A stretch of 64,000 nt of DNA, taken from the NCBI GenBank assembly GCA_963995525.1, contig OZ023206.1, forward strand, positions 7,754,919 through 7,818,918. Direction: 5' to 3'. Within the stretch, counting starts at the first letter, position 1; every line of letters starts with the position of its first letter. The position numbers were made by a program, and so were the translations under genes. The DNA comes from Escarpia spicata (taxonomy: Eukaryota > Annelida > Polychaeta > Sabellida > Siboglinidae). Positions 11,312-23,000 of the stretch are shown one piece after another. The notes below the pieces were generated by a model that searched no databases, was not told where the DNA came from, and saw only the letters and a program-made list of their open reading frames with translations.

Positions 11312-12997
11312 TAATGTAAGAAAGTTAGAGTTGTGTTGCTTATTTTAAAGATGAATAATATATACAGAATTATTTACATTACTCGGCGCACACAATCTTT
11401 ATAGTAACCAGGTTACAACATGCTAAAGATGTTTACATCACATTATATCATGTATAAAAACATTTTACATGCATCAGTTCATTATATAATTTACCTTACA
11501 GTATATGGAAAATATATCATTATAGAACACCTTATTAAAGATGTATATATACATTGACTTATTTACTGGCTTGGTTACAATGTGCTAAAACATTACATCA
11601 TGTATCAAAGCATTTCACTTAAGAGTACAGGCAATTTGTGGCCTGTGATGTTATTGAGCAGTTTATACCAGTGATCTAGACATGTTCACTTCCAACATTG
11701 AACAACTATGCTGCTGGACCATATATATATAATACAGCCCATAAAAATAATCAATTTACAGCAGGAGCCCAAATTGACTCGCTACACCGTTGGTACAGTG
11801 ACCAATTTAGCATGCATGATTGATGACTTATTCCCAGTGCCATACTGTATGGTTCATGCATACATGCTTTCTGCTGCTGTCAGATCCTGTCTTTACACTG
11901 GCAGACTGCACACGCTGCCAAACATTCCTGCATATTAAGCATTTCACATCATCTCATACCTTTCTTACACTGACATAAGAAATTATCTTTGGTTTACAAT
12001 GCTGCAGACTTCCCACTTATTTCCCCAGAAAGAGGCCGATTCAGGCCACGTGTACCATACCCTGTTTAGATGACAACCAATTTACACAGAGGATTTAGCA
12101 ATGACATACATTACAGAGGATGATATCTCTAATTGTGCGAATACATTATTAATCTAAACAATGATATAAATGCATGAAAAATGAGGTGACAGTGATATTA
12201 TTAGTTGAGTTTTACCACAAAGTACACCGGTATCAATGTAAACGTATTTGTATAGACCTCTGTAGCACTATGTAGAACTTGTCAAGACTCAAACATCGAA
12301 ACTAAGGCTCACCCTGGTGGTGACCTCAGAAAGTAAGACAACCTCTGCATCAGACGAGAGTACTTTGTCACTTACCCAAGTCAAAGTATGCCACAAGTTG
12401 AATACCCAGGCTTTGGGGTGTATTCGTTTCGACTTTGTTCTAGTTCTGTGGTGCAGTTGGTTGTTTCGACTAGCGCACTGCCCCACCTCATAAATACGAG
12501 CACCAATTACATCAACATGGTGCCCTGGTGATACTTAAATAACTAAAGCCGATAACCAACTGAATAAACTCTTGATACAAACAGAAAGTAATAAATATCA
12601 GGTAAAAGAATAGCATAATGTTAAGTAGCTAAGGGATCATCTCAGAATGTTGATGTCCGACAACAGACAAAATTACTTTCATCTGGACTCGGCCCTCCAC
12701 CTCTATTCGGACAAAAGTTTGTACACATTGATACAATGATATCAATATATTAACAGTATCAGTCTGAAGCGTAAAATATCGATGTCCAACGCCACATGAA
12801 AGTAATTTTGTTTGATATCGGACATAGAAGATGATCCCTAACAAATATACAAAATAGCTATGCCGGCATCTCAAAATAAATAGTACATGTAGCAAATACA
12901 GGACATGATGGAATCATCGCCTGCATTAAGCACTCGAGCCATTGGAAGTAAGTGTAGTGAAGCCCCACCGGAATCAGAAACTAAACCGTCCTTTGTG
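11312..12997. other. Intergenic space between convergent FBXW4 and RGS12
   Basis: AT-rich, with no coding sequence recognised. It holds the TIR element at 12633-12838. The RGS12 3' UTR should occupy its right end; I did not find a convincing polyadenylation signal there. Confidence 0.5.
12633..12838. mobile_element. TIR-bounded MITE, copy 1
   Basis: Begins GGGATCATCTCAGAATG and ends in the near reverse complement (ATAGAAGATGATCCC). The arms extend inward for about 50 bases (ACAAAATTACTTTCAT against GAAAGTAATTTTGTTTGAT). It is flanked by TAA on the left and TAAC on the right. A second copy lies at 21466-21680. Confidence 0.8.
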
Positions 12998-14067
12998 TCA
13001 CACAAAGCTCACTTGTATGTCGCCGTTAGCCTCGCACTCGGCAAACACGAGATTCTTCTTCGTCTTCTGATTGTCGCTGTCCGTCACTTTGTCGGCGACC
13101 CACTTTTTGAGTATCGATACAGTCATTGGCGCTGTGTCACTGGCCTCTGACTGCGCTGACGTCGCCTCAGGACTGCTTTCGGACACAAGGATGAGGTCGT
13201 GGGTCGTTGGACTCGGTGTCGACGGTTCCGCCTCCATTACGTCACCATCGGTGAACAGCGGCAGGAAGTGGTTGTCGACACACGACGATGCGGGGTCAGG
13301 AATGGCGTCGACCTCCATGACATCATCTGTTGATGACATCACTCTGTGCTGCATTGCGTGGTATTTGAAGTCGTCTGTGTTATTCATGCATGACGACTGA
13401 CTGTTGGTTTTTGTGTCATTCTGTAAACCGAAAGTTTGCAATGTCCTGCAGGATGTGTCATCGTCCGACTGTTGTGAGCGAGGCTGATTACCCATAATTC
13501 CCCGGGCTGACCTGCTGGGAGCTTGCGACCTGATGTAGATCTGCAACGATCGGTGTTCTCGATCACCACTGGGCAGGTTCGTGAAGTCAGGAGGCGCCCC
13601 CTGGTGGACGGGTTCTGTAGGGCGTGCAAAGTCATGCAGTGCCCCCTGGTGGAGGAGTTCTGCAGGGCGTGTAAAGTACGCCTCGGCTTCGTCGTGCCCG
13701 GGCAAAATGCCGTCCTGACTAAAGCTCTGGTCCATGAACTGGATCTGGCCGCCGGGAGACGACGACAGGACACTGGTGTCAGCAGTGCTGATGGCCATGA
13801 CACTGGTGTCAGCAGTGCTGACGGCCGTCAAACCGAGGCAGGAGTGTCTGCCCTGACCATCAGCGCTGCTCCCCGGGGGAGGGTGGAAGGCTCCAAGGCA
13901 GTAGGCAGACACGGTTGACTCCCTCGCTAAGGGCGAGCCTGGTTGGACTTCCTCCGGGCGCTGGGGCTTCAGGAAATCGGGCAGCTGCAAGTCGTGGGGT
14001 TTCAGGCCCCGCTGGTCGTCCAACTGTCGACCCTGGACCCTTGACAGAAGCTCCAGGAACCGCTCGT
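12998..14067 (-). CDS. RGS12: RGS12 terminal exon: GoLoco and C-terminal tail
   Basis: The acceptor at 14068-14070 joins G+AC to give D, then the GoLoco motif with its DDQRG core, including the arginine that contacts the nucleotide in known GoLoco-Gi complexes. The remaining roughly 330 residues are low-complexity and hydrophilic. Two short coding duplications are visible: a repeated STADTSV block (about 13770-13830) and repeated PAELLHQG / PTEPVHQG blocks (about 13590-13680). The protein ends VSFV before TAA, a class I PDZ-ligand pattern (S at -2, V at 0). Confidence 0.9.
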
Positions 14068-17000
14068 CTGAACATAACAGCAGGGACACGGTTACACTTC
14101 TCACTCAGGGACACGGTTACACTTCTCACTCAGAGACACGTAAAATAAACATTATAAAATAACACAAATCTATAGGTTATGGCAACTCCCAGAAAGAAAA
14201 CTAGAAAAACGACAAAATGTCCACTTTCTCTGGCAGGCAACTTTTCTCAACAAAATCAAAAATACATATTATTGTGTAATATACTTACATTATATATAAA
14301 CAATTATTATATTGGCATAAAACAATACACACAATTATCATATAATGTAACAAAGACAAAAATGGAAAAGGAAACAAATATCTATGCGTTAAATAAAAAA
14401 TGTAACAGCAAAAATATCCAACTGAAAACAAACCCACTTAAAAATAATGTGTTATCCCTTCCATTAGAATTACCTTTCTGTTAGACAACACTATGGAAGG
14501 AACGTTAAGGTAACTTCTAGTGAAAATTACTAAACTTATCTAGGCGGGATGGAGGAATTTGAGGCGGGCTCAGTTCTAAATGCACTACATGTGTTGGTGA
14601 TTTGAGTTTGGATTATTTTTCAGTGTTCAGAATTATACCAACAATATTTTTGTTTACAAAATGGGGGTGTATGCAAACGACAGGAGGGTGGGTCACATTG
14701 CAGTGTGTTGTATTGTGGGTGCATTTCCTTGTAGTTGTAGAAACTCATTGGCACAGATGCTGGTTTATCTGGCATATTCCATCCCCCACACACAGCCAGA
14801 CAACACTTTTCACAGTTATCAACCATTATTATCATCTTAGACACATACCTTCCGCATCTAAACGAGAGCCTCTGATTGGTGGTCGAATGACATTGCCACT
14901 AGGTGGCGGTGGTGGTTTCATCTTGCCTTTTGGCGCCTTCCCATCTTTCTCCCCCAAGGAGTTCTTGCGTATGAGCCCGAACAAGCCGTGATTTTTTTGG
15001 GTACTTTCAGGCTTCTTGTCTGGCTGTAAACAGCAGCAGAAGTATGCTAACACAAAGTATACTATAGCAACAGGTTGAAGTATACCAAGAATACAACCAC
15101 CATACTTATACATACTACATACACACTGAGAAAATCTCAAATAAGTGCCCCAAAACAATTGGCATATTAAACAGATTAAAACATATTACCTTTAGATATA
15201 AGTGTTGTTATATAACACATTAATATTATCACATATTAATTATTGTATCATGGTTTGGGGATATCAAAGAAATAGAATTACGAGAATTTAAAAAAGCTGT
15301 GTGAATAATAACCTTAATTAAATATAACTCACACAAGGAACCACTTTAAAAATTAAACCATTGAAAGTAGAAGACATTAAAGTTACAAAAATGTAAACGT
15401 TAATTTAAATACATTCATAAAAAATTACCTCCTTATTTATTTAACTGTCAAATTATCCCAAGTGCAAACATACATAATTATAATACTTGTAAAAAAAAAT
15501 AATATACATATTTTTAGAACTAAGCATGAATTTGCAATGAAATGCCTCAAATACAGCCTACCACATGCTATAAATGACAACCCGATATAATCAAAAACAA
15601 AATATACACCCACAGTTTGTGAGGGTTTTCATTTTATATAAAAACATATTTGCAAGATAGAGATAGAGGGGAGTGGAGACAGTTGGTGGAGACAGCAGTG
15701 TAAGATAGAGGGGAGTGGAGACAGTTGGTGGAGACAGCAGTGTAAGAAAGAGGGGAGTGGAGACTGTTGGTGGAGACAGCAGTGTAAGATAGAGAGGAGT
15801 GGAGACGGTTGGTGGAGACAGCAGTGTAAGAAAGAGGGGAGTGGAGACTGTTGGTGGAGACAGCAGTGTAAGAAAGAGGGGAGTGGAGACGGTTGGTGGA
15901 GACAGCAGTGTAAGAAAGAGGGGAGTGGAGACTGTTGGTGGAGACAGCAGTGTAAGATAGAGAGGAGTGGAGACGGTTGGTGGAGACAGCAGTGTAAGAA
16001 AGAGGGGAGTGGAGACTGTTGGTGGAGACAGCAGTGTAAGAAAGAGGGGAGTGGAGACTGTTGGTGGAGACAGCAGTGTAAGAAAGAGGGGAGTGGAGAC
16101 GGTTGGTGGAGACAGCAGTGTAAGAAAGAGGGGAGTGGAGACAGTTGGTGGAGACAGCAGTGTAAGATAGAGGGGAGTGGAGACAGTTGGTGGAGACAGC
16201 AGTGTAAGATAGAGGGGAGTGGAGACGGTTGGTGAAGACAGCAGTGTAAGATAGAGGGGAGTGGAGAAAGTTGATGGAGACAGCAGTGTAAGAAAGAGGG
16301 GAGTGGAGACAGTTGATGGAGACAGCAGTGTAAGAAAAAGGGGAGTGGAGACAGTTGGTGGAGACAGCAGTGTAAGAAAGAGGGGAGTGGAGACAGTTGA
16401 TGGAGACAGCAGTGAAAGAAAGAAGGGAGTGGAGACGGTTGGTGGAGACAGCAGTGTAAGAAAGAGGGGAGTGGAGACAGTTGATGGAGACAGCAGTGTA
16501 AGAAAGAGGGGAGTGGAGACAGTTGATGGAGACAGCAGTGTAAGAAAGAGGGGAGTGGAGACAGTTGATGGAGACAGCAGTGTAAGAAAGAGGGGAGTGG
16601 AGACGGTTGGTGGAGACAGCAGTGTAAGAAAGAGGGAAGTGGAGACAGTTGGTGGAGACAGCAGTGTAAGATAGAGGGGAGTGGAGACGGTTGGTGAAGA
16701 CAGCAGTGTAAGATAGAGGGGAGTGGAGACAGTTGGTGAAGACAGCAGTGTAAGAAAGAGGGGAGTGGAGACAGTTGGTGAAGACAGCAGTGTAAGAAAG
16801 AGGGGAGTGGAGACAGTTGGTGAAGACACCAGCGTAAGATAGAGGGAAGTGGAGACTGTTGGTGGAGACACCAGTGTAAGATAGAGGGGAGTGGAGACAG
16901 TTGGTGAATACAGCAGTGTAAGATAGAGGGGAGTGGAGACAGTTGATGGAGACAGCAGTGTAAGATAGAGGGGAGTGGAGACTGTTGGTGGAGACAGCAG

Positions 17001-20000
17001 TGTAAGATAGAGGGGGAGTGGAGACGGTTGGTGGAGACAGCAGTGTAAGAAAGAGGGGAGTGGAAACAGTTGGTGGAGACAGCAGTGTAAGATAGAGGGG
17101 AGTGGAGACTGTTGGTGGAGACAGCAGTGTAAGATAGAGGGGAGTGGAGACTGTTGGTGGAGACAGCAGTGTAAGATAGAGGGGAGTGGAGACAGTTGGT
17201 GGAGACAGCAGTGTAAGAAAGAGGGGAGTGGAGACGGTTGGTGGAGACAGCAGTGTAAGAAAGAGGGGAGTGGAGACTGTTGGTGGAGACAGCAGTGTAA
17301 GATAGAGAGGAGTGGAGACGGTTGGTGGAGACAGCAGTGTAAGAAAGAGGGGAGTGGAGACTGTTGGTGGAGACAGCAGTGTAAGAAAGAGAGGAGTGGA
17401 GACTGTTGGTGGAGACAGCAGTGTAAGAAAGAGGGGAGTGGAGACAGTTGGTGGAGACAGCAGTGTAAGATAGAGGGGAGTGGAGACGGTTGGTGGAGAC
17501 AGCAGTGTAAGAAAGAGGGGAGTGGAGACAGTTGATGGAGACAGCAGTGTAAGATAGAGGGGAGTGGAGACGGTTGGTGGAGACAGCAGTGTAAGATAGA
17601 GGTGAGTGGAGACAGTTGGTGAAGACAGCAGTGTAAGAAAGAGGGGAGTGGAGACTGTTGGTGGAGACAGCAGTGTAAGAAAGAGGGGAGTGGAGACGGT
17701 TGGTGGAGACAGCAGTGTAAGAAAGAGGGGAGTGGAGACTGTTGGTGGAGACAGCAGTGTAAGATAGAGAGGAGTGGAGACGGTTGGTGGAGACAGCAGT
17801 GTAAGAAAGAGGGGAGTGGAGACTGTTGGTGGAGACAGCAGTGTAAGAAAGAGGGGAGTGGAGACTGTTGGTGGAGACAGCAGTGTAAGAAAGAGGGGAG
17901 TGGAGACGGTTGGTGGAGACAGCAGTGTAAGAAAGAGGGGAGTGGAGACAGTTGGTGGAGACAGCAGTGTAAGATAGAGGGGAGTGGAGACAGTTGGTGA
18001 AGACAGCAGTGTAAGAAAGAGGGGAGTGGAGACAGTTGGTGGAGACAGCAGTGTAAGATAGAGGGGAGTGGAGACAGTTGGTGGAGACAGCAGTGTAAGA
18101 TAGAGGGGAGTGGAGACGGTTGGTGAAGAGAGCAGTGTAAGATAGAGGGGAGTGGAGACAGTTGATGGAGACAGCAGTGTAAGAAAGAGGGGAGTGGAGA
18201 CAGTTGATGGAGACAGCAGTGTAAGAAAAAGGGGAGTGGAGACAGTTGGTGGAGACAGCAGTGTAAGAAAGAGGGGAGTGGAGACAGTTGATGGAGACAG
18301 CAGTGAAAGAAAGGAGTGGAGACGGTTGGTGGAGACAGCAGTGTAAGAAAGAGGGGAGTGGAGACAGTTGGTGGAGACAGCAGTGTAAGATAGAGGGGAG
18401 TGGAGACAGTTGATGGAGACAGCAGTGTAAGAAAGAGGGGAGTGGAGACAGTTGATGGAGACAGCAGTGTTAGAAAGAGGGGAGTGGAGACGGTTGGTGG
18501 AGACAGCAGTGTAAGAAAGAGGGAAGTGGAGACAGTTGGTGGAGACAGCAGTGTAAGATAGAGGGGAGTGGAGACGGTTGGTAAAGACAGCAGTGTAAGA
18601 TAGAGGGGAGTGGAGACAGTTGGTGAAGACAGCAGTGTAAGAAAGAGGGGAGTGGAGACAGTTGGTGAAGACAGCAGTGTAAGAAAGAGGGGAGTGGAGA
18701 CAGTTGGTGGAGACACCAGCGTAAGATAGAGGGAAGTGGAGACTGTTGGTGGAGACACCAGTGTAAGATAGAGGGGAGTGGAGATAGTTGGTGAAGACAG
18801 CAGTGTAAGATAGAGGGGAGTGGAGACAGTTGATGGAGACAGCAGTGTAAGATAGAGGGGAGTGGAGACTGTTGGTGGAGACAGCAGTGTAAGAAAGAGG
18901 GGAGTGGAGACTGTTGGTGGAGACAGCAGTGTAAGATAGAGGGGAGTGGAGACGGTTGGTGAAGACAGCAGTGTAAGAAAGAGGGGAGTGGAGACTGTTG
19001 GTGGAGACAGCAGTGTAAGATAGAGGGGAGTGGAGACGGTTGGTGGAGACAGCAGTGTAAGAAAGAGGGGAGTGGAGACGGTTGGTGGAGACAGCAGTGT
19101 AAGAAAGAGGGGAGTGGAGACGGTTGGTGGAGTCAGCAGTGTAAGAAAGAGGGGAGTGGAGACAGTTGGTGGAGACAGCAGTGAAAGATAGAGGGGAGTG
19201 GAGACGGTTGGTGGAGACAGCAGTGTAAGAAAGAGGGGAGTGGAGACGGTTGGTGGAGACAGCAGTGTAAGAAAGAGGGGAGTGGAGACAGTTGGTGGAG
19301 ACAGCAGTGTAAGAAAGAGGGGAGTGGAGACGGTTGGTGGAGACAGCAGTGTAAGAAAGAGGGGAGTGGAGACAGTTGGTGGAGACAGCAGTGTAAGAAA
19401 GAGGGGAGTGGAGACAGTTGGTGGAGACAGCAGTGTAAGATAGAGGGGAGTGGAGACAGTTGGTGGAGACAGCAGTGTAAGAAAGAGGGGAGTGGAGACG
19501 GTTGGTGGAGACAGCAGTGTAAGAAAGAGGGGAGTGGAGACGGTTGGTGGAGACAGCAGTGTAAGAAAGAGGGGAGTGGAGACAGTTGGTGGAGACAGCA
19601 GTGTAAGATAGAGGGGAGTGGAGACGGTTGGTGGAGACAGCAGTGTAAGAAAGAGGGGAGTGGAGACAGTTGGTGGAGACAGCAGTGTAAGATAGAGGGG
19701 AGTGGAGACGGTTGGTGAAGACAGCAGTGTAAGACAGAGGGGAGTGGAGACAGTTGGTGGAGACAGCAGTGTAAGATAGAGGGGAGTGGAGACAGTTGGT
19801 GGAGACAGCAGTGTAAGAAAGAGGGGAGTGGAGACAGTTGGTGGAGACAGCAGTGTAAGAAAGAGGGGAGTGGAGACGGTTGGTGGAGACAGCAGTGTAA
19901 GAAAGAGGGGAGTGGAGACAGTTGGTGGAGACAGCAGTGTAAGATAGAGGGGAGGGGAGACGGTTGGTGGAGACAGCAGTGTAAGATAGAGGGGAGTGGA

Positions 20001-23000
20001 GACGGTTGGTGGAGACAGCAGTGTAAGATAGAGGGGAGTGGAGACAGTTGGTGAAGACAGCAGTGTAAGAAAGAGGGGAGTGGAGACAGTTGGTGGAGAC
20101 AGCAGTGTAAGAAAGAGGGGAGTGGAGACGGTTGGTGGAGACAGCAGTGTAAGAAAGAGGGGAGTGGAGACAGTTGGTGGAGACAGCAGTGTAAGATAGA
20201 GGGGAGGGGAGACGGTTGGTGGAGACAGCAGTGTAAGATAGAGGGGAGTGGAGACGGTTGGTGGAGACAGCAGTGTAAGATAGAGGGGAGTGGAGACAGT
20301 TGGTGGAGACAGCAGTGTAAGAAAGAGGGGAGTGGAGACAGTTGATGGAGACAGCAGTGTAAGAAAGAGGGGAGTGGAGACAGTTGGTGGAGACAGCAGT
20401 GTAAGATAGAGGGGAGGGGAGACGGTTGGTGGAGACAGCAGTGTAAGATAGAGGGGAGTGGAGACGGTTGGTGGAGACAGCAGTGTAAGAAAGTTTATGT
20501 AACTCGCAGAAACACAATTTTTTCTTCAAATGTGCATGATAATTAATGTCATTTACAAAAACGTTGGAAAACCTCCAGCATCTGTTTATCTGCACCACCA
20601 ACTGGAGAATGGGCATTTTTTGCAAGTAACGTCTAATGAAACTTATCAAGAAAGCAGAATGTCTATAAATTGGAGGACAGATCGACCTACCTTCTTGTCG
20701 GGGTCCCAGACTCCAGTGATATCGAAGTGAAGTGTTGGACTGTCGGGCTTGATGTCCTTGAAGAGTTGTCTGTGAGTTGCCTGCCACTGGATACCAGCCA
20801 CACACCGGCCACTGTCACTGTCCACTCTACTGCGGCCAATCGGAGGCTTCATCGAGTTGCTGGTGCTGCCACCTGTCCACTCTGGGTGAAAACACAACCA
20901 GGTCATGGACATGCATGCACACATTTCACACGCCCTACAGCTACAATGTCAGAGAGCCTGTCATGTTGGCGGTTCAAGTCACGGAAATTTATTTCCATAA
21001 GGTAAATTTTAAATAAAACACCCGCCTTGTAATAAAATACTTTGCCTTTACAAACACAGCAGATATATGTGATAATTTTCCTCAATCTTTTTCTATTCCA
21101 GTCCATTTTGTGATGTCCGCCTGGGTGTATCTTCCTGGAGTTTGTCCATAATCAAAGTACATCCTAATAATGGACACAGCATATTGCTTGAGTTTGTGAC
21201 GAAATAGTATACCTGACAACAACATGCATGACTTACTTGAGGAATCTTGTGAAGACTTCACCAGGAGGCGTTGGTTGTCGACTGTCTGTACACTGGCGTC
21301 TTGGTTGACTACTGCACCAGTGGCCCACTACAAAGTAACACGTCACTTACACATCTAGACAGTATATCATGTGTGATATCACTTATGGGACATCTCAAAC
21401 TTAGAAGTACAGTTATACACTACACTGAATATGATACGAGGGATGTGTAGCTGTTACATAGATAAGGGATCATCTCAGAAGGTCAAGGTCTGATGTCAGA
21501 CAGAATTACTTTCGTTTGGAGACGGTTGGGGGTCAGAGGCAGTTTCGTCTGGCATCACACAATATCTTACTCTTCAGACCAATACTGTTAATATATGTTT
21601 ACAAAGTTATGTCTGGAGGAGGCAGGAGGCTGAAAATAGCTTTGTTTGATATCAGACATTGACATTCTGAGATGATCCCCAATATCTTTATCGGATCAGT
21701 CCTAATGCATATTTGTTGAACTATTCAGCTAAAATCAAATATTAATTATAATTAACAATCCCTTCTTATAGTGACACTACAAAACTGCTTCCTATGATTT
21801 CACAATGTTTAAAGGAGCACATACCAGGTAAACGACCATGCTGCTTGGCTTCAAGCCATATCGAAGTAGGACAGGTTTCAGCACATCTCGGATGACCTTC
21901 TCCGGAGCGGCCTTGACTGCGAGCGACCTGGTGGGAAGGTCAACCCGAAACACGACCCTCCGCACCAGCCTCATTTCCAAACAGCCGAGAGTCGAAACGT
22001 CCTTGGTCAGGTCCACGAGCTGGGGGCAAAGGTCACTGGGGTGAATGAATACCATGGGAACATACACATTACACCCAGACATCTTACACACAAGCATGCA
22101 CAAACACTATGATAACGCACCCATGCACGCACACTCACACGCATGTATGTACACTCCACATGTACATAAGTGGCACCATTGTGCCAACATACTGTTTCAT
22201 TTACTGCTCTGAAACTGGATGTTTTGCTTACTATTTGAACATGCACCCGTGGTTGTATCTTCAAACTGCGACCGTTGTTATGGGCTTACTAAACACAATT
22301 TGGCGGGCAGTATTCCTTCAACATAGTTAGTATAGTCTTACAAACATTATATTAATTAATAAATGAAAAACTAGGAACACACTGCCTCCTTTTAAAGATT
22401 CAAAATGCTGAGGACGTTAGAGAAACAGCTACCTTTAAATAAGCCTACAGTTGTACCTGACTAAAGTGTCTCTGCCTGGCTGTACACGTCACTTCACCCA
22501 CCTTGTCCGAGTCAATGTGCAGGATATCGTATTGAGTGAGACAGAGCTTGCGGCGCTCACACACCCTGATGAGGGCGGTCAGCAGACTCTGACCGGCCAC
22601 GGGGGAGATGACCGTTGTCGTGCCACCCGGCAGACAGACACGACAGAACACCTCCTGGCTCACCCCATCACCCGACACCTCCTGGTGACAGTAACATGAC
22701 AACAATATATTGCAGACCGAGTGACAACAATACACTGTAGACAGACAGTAACAACAATATGACAACAACCTACAAGACAGACAATGACAACAACTTCACA
22801 AACAACTTACCAGACAGACAGACATGTACATACAGTAACAACAACATACCACAACACTAACGCAGACGGTATACAAACAGTATTGCAAGAAATTTAGCAT
22901 TAATTTTTTACATTTTACATGTTTCTCCCAAGACTTCTCGGTGACAACAGAGGTAACTCAAATAACATGTGGCATCTTTGATGCATATCTAATCTTACAA

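Noticed and set aside
13523..13918. + strand ORF of 131 codons in the RGS12 last exon
   Set aside because: Antisense shadow of the GC-rich RGS12 coding exon.
15967..19443. + strand ORFs of METVGGDSSVRKRG repeats
   Set aside because: Same minisatellite read on the other strand; stops appear wherever a TAAGATAG variant occurs.
15591..20805. Two very long - strand ORFs (1,055 and 1,723 codons) of SPPTVSTPLFLTLL-type and SYTAVSTNCLHSPL-type repeats
   Set aside because: They are the 42-bp minisatellite read in two of its stop-free frames. They are out of frame with RGS12 exon 11 and show no start context or non-repeat domain.
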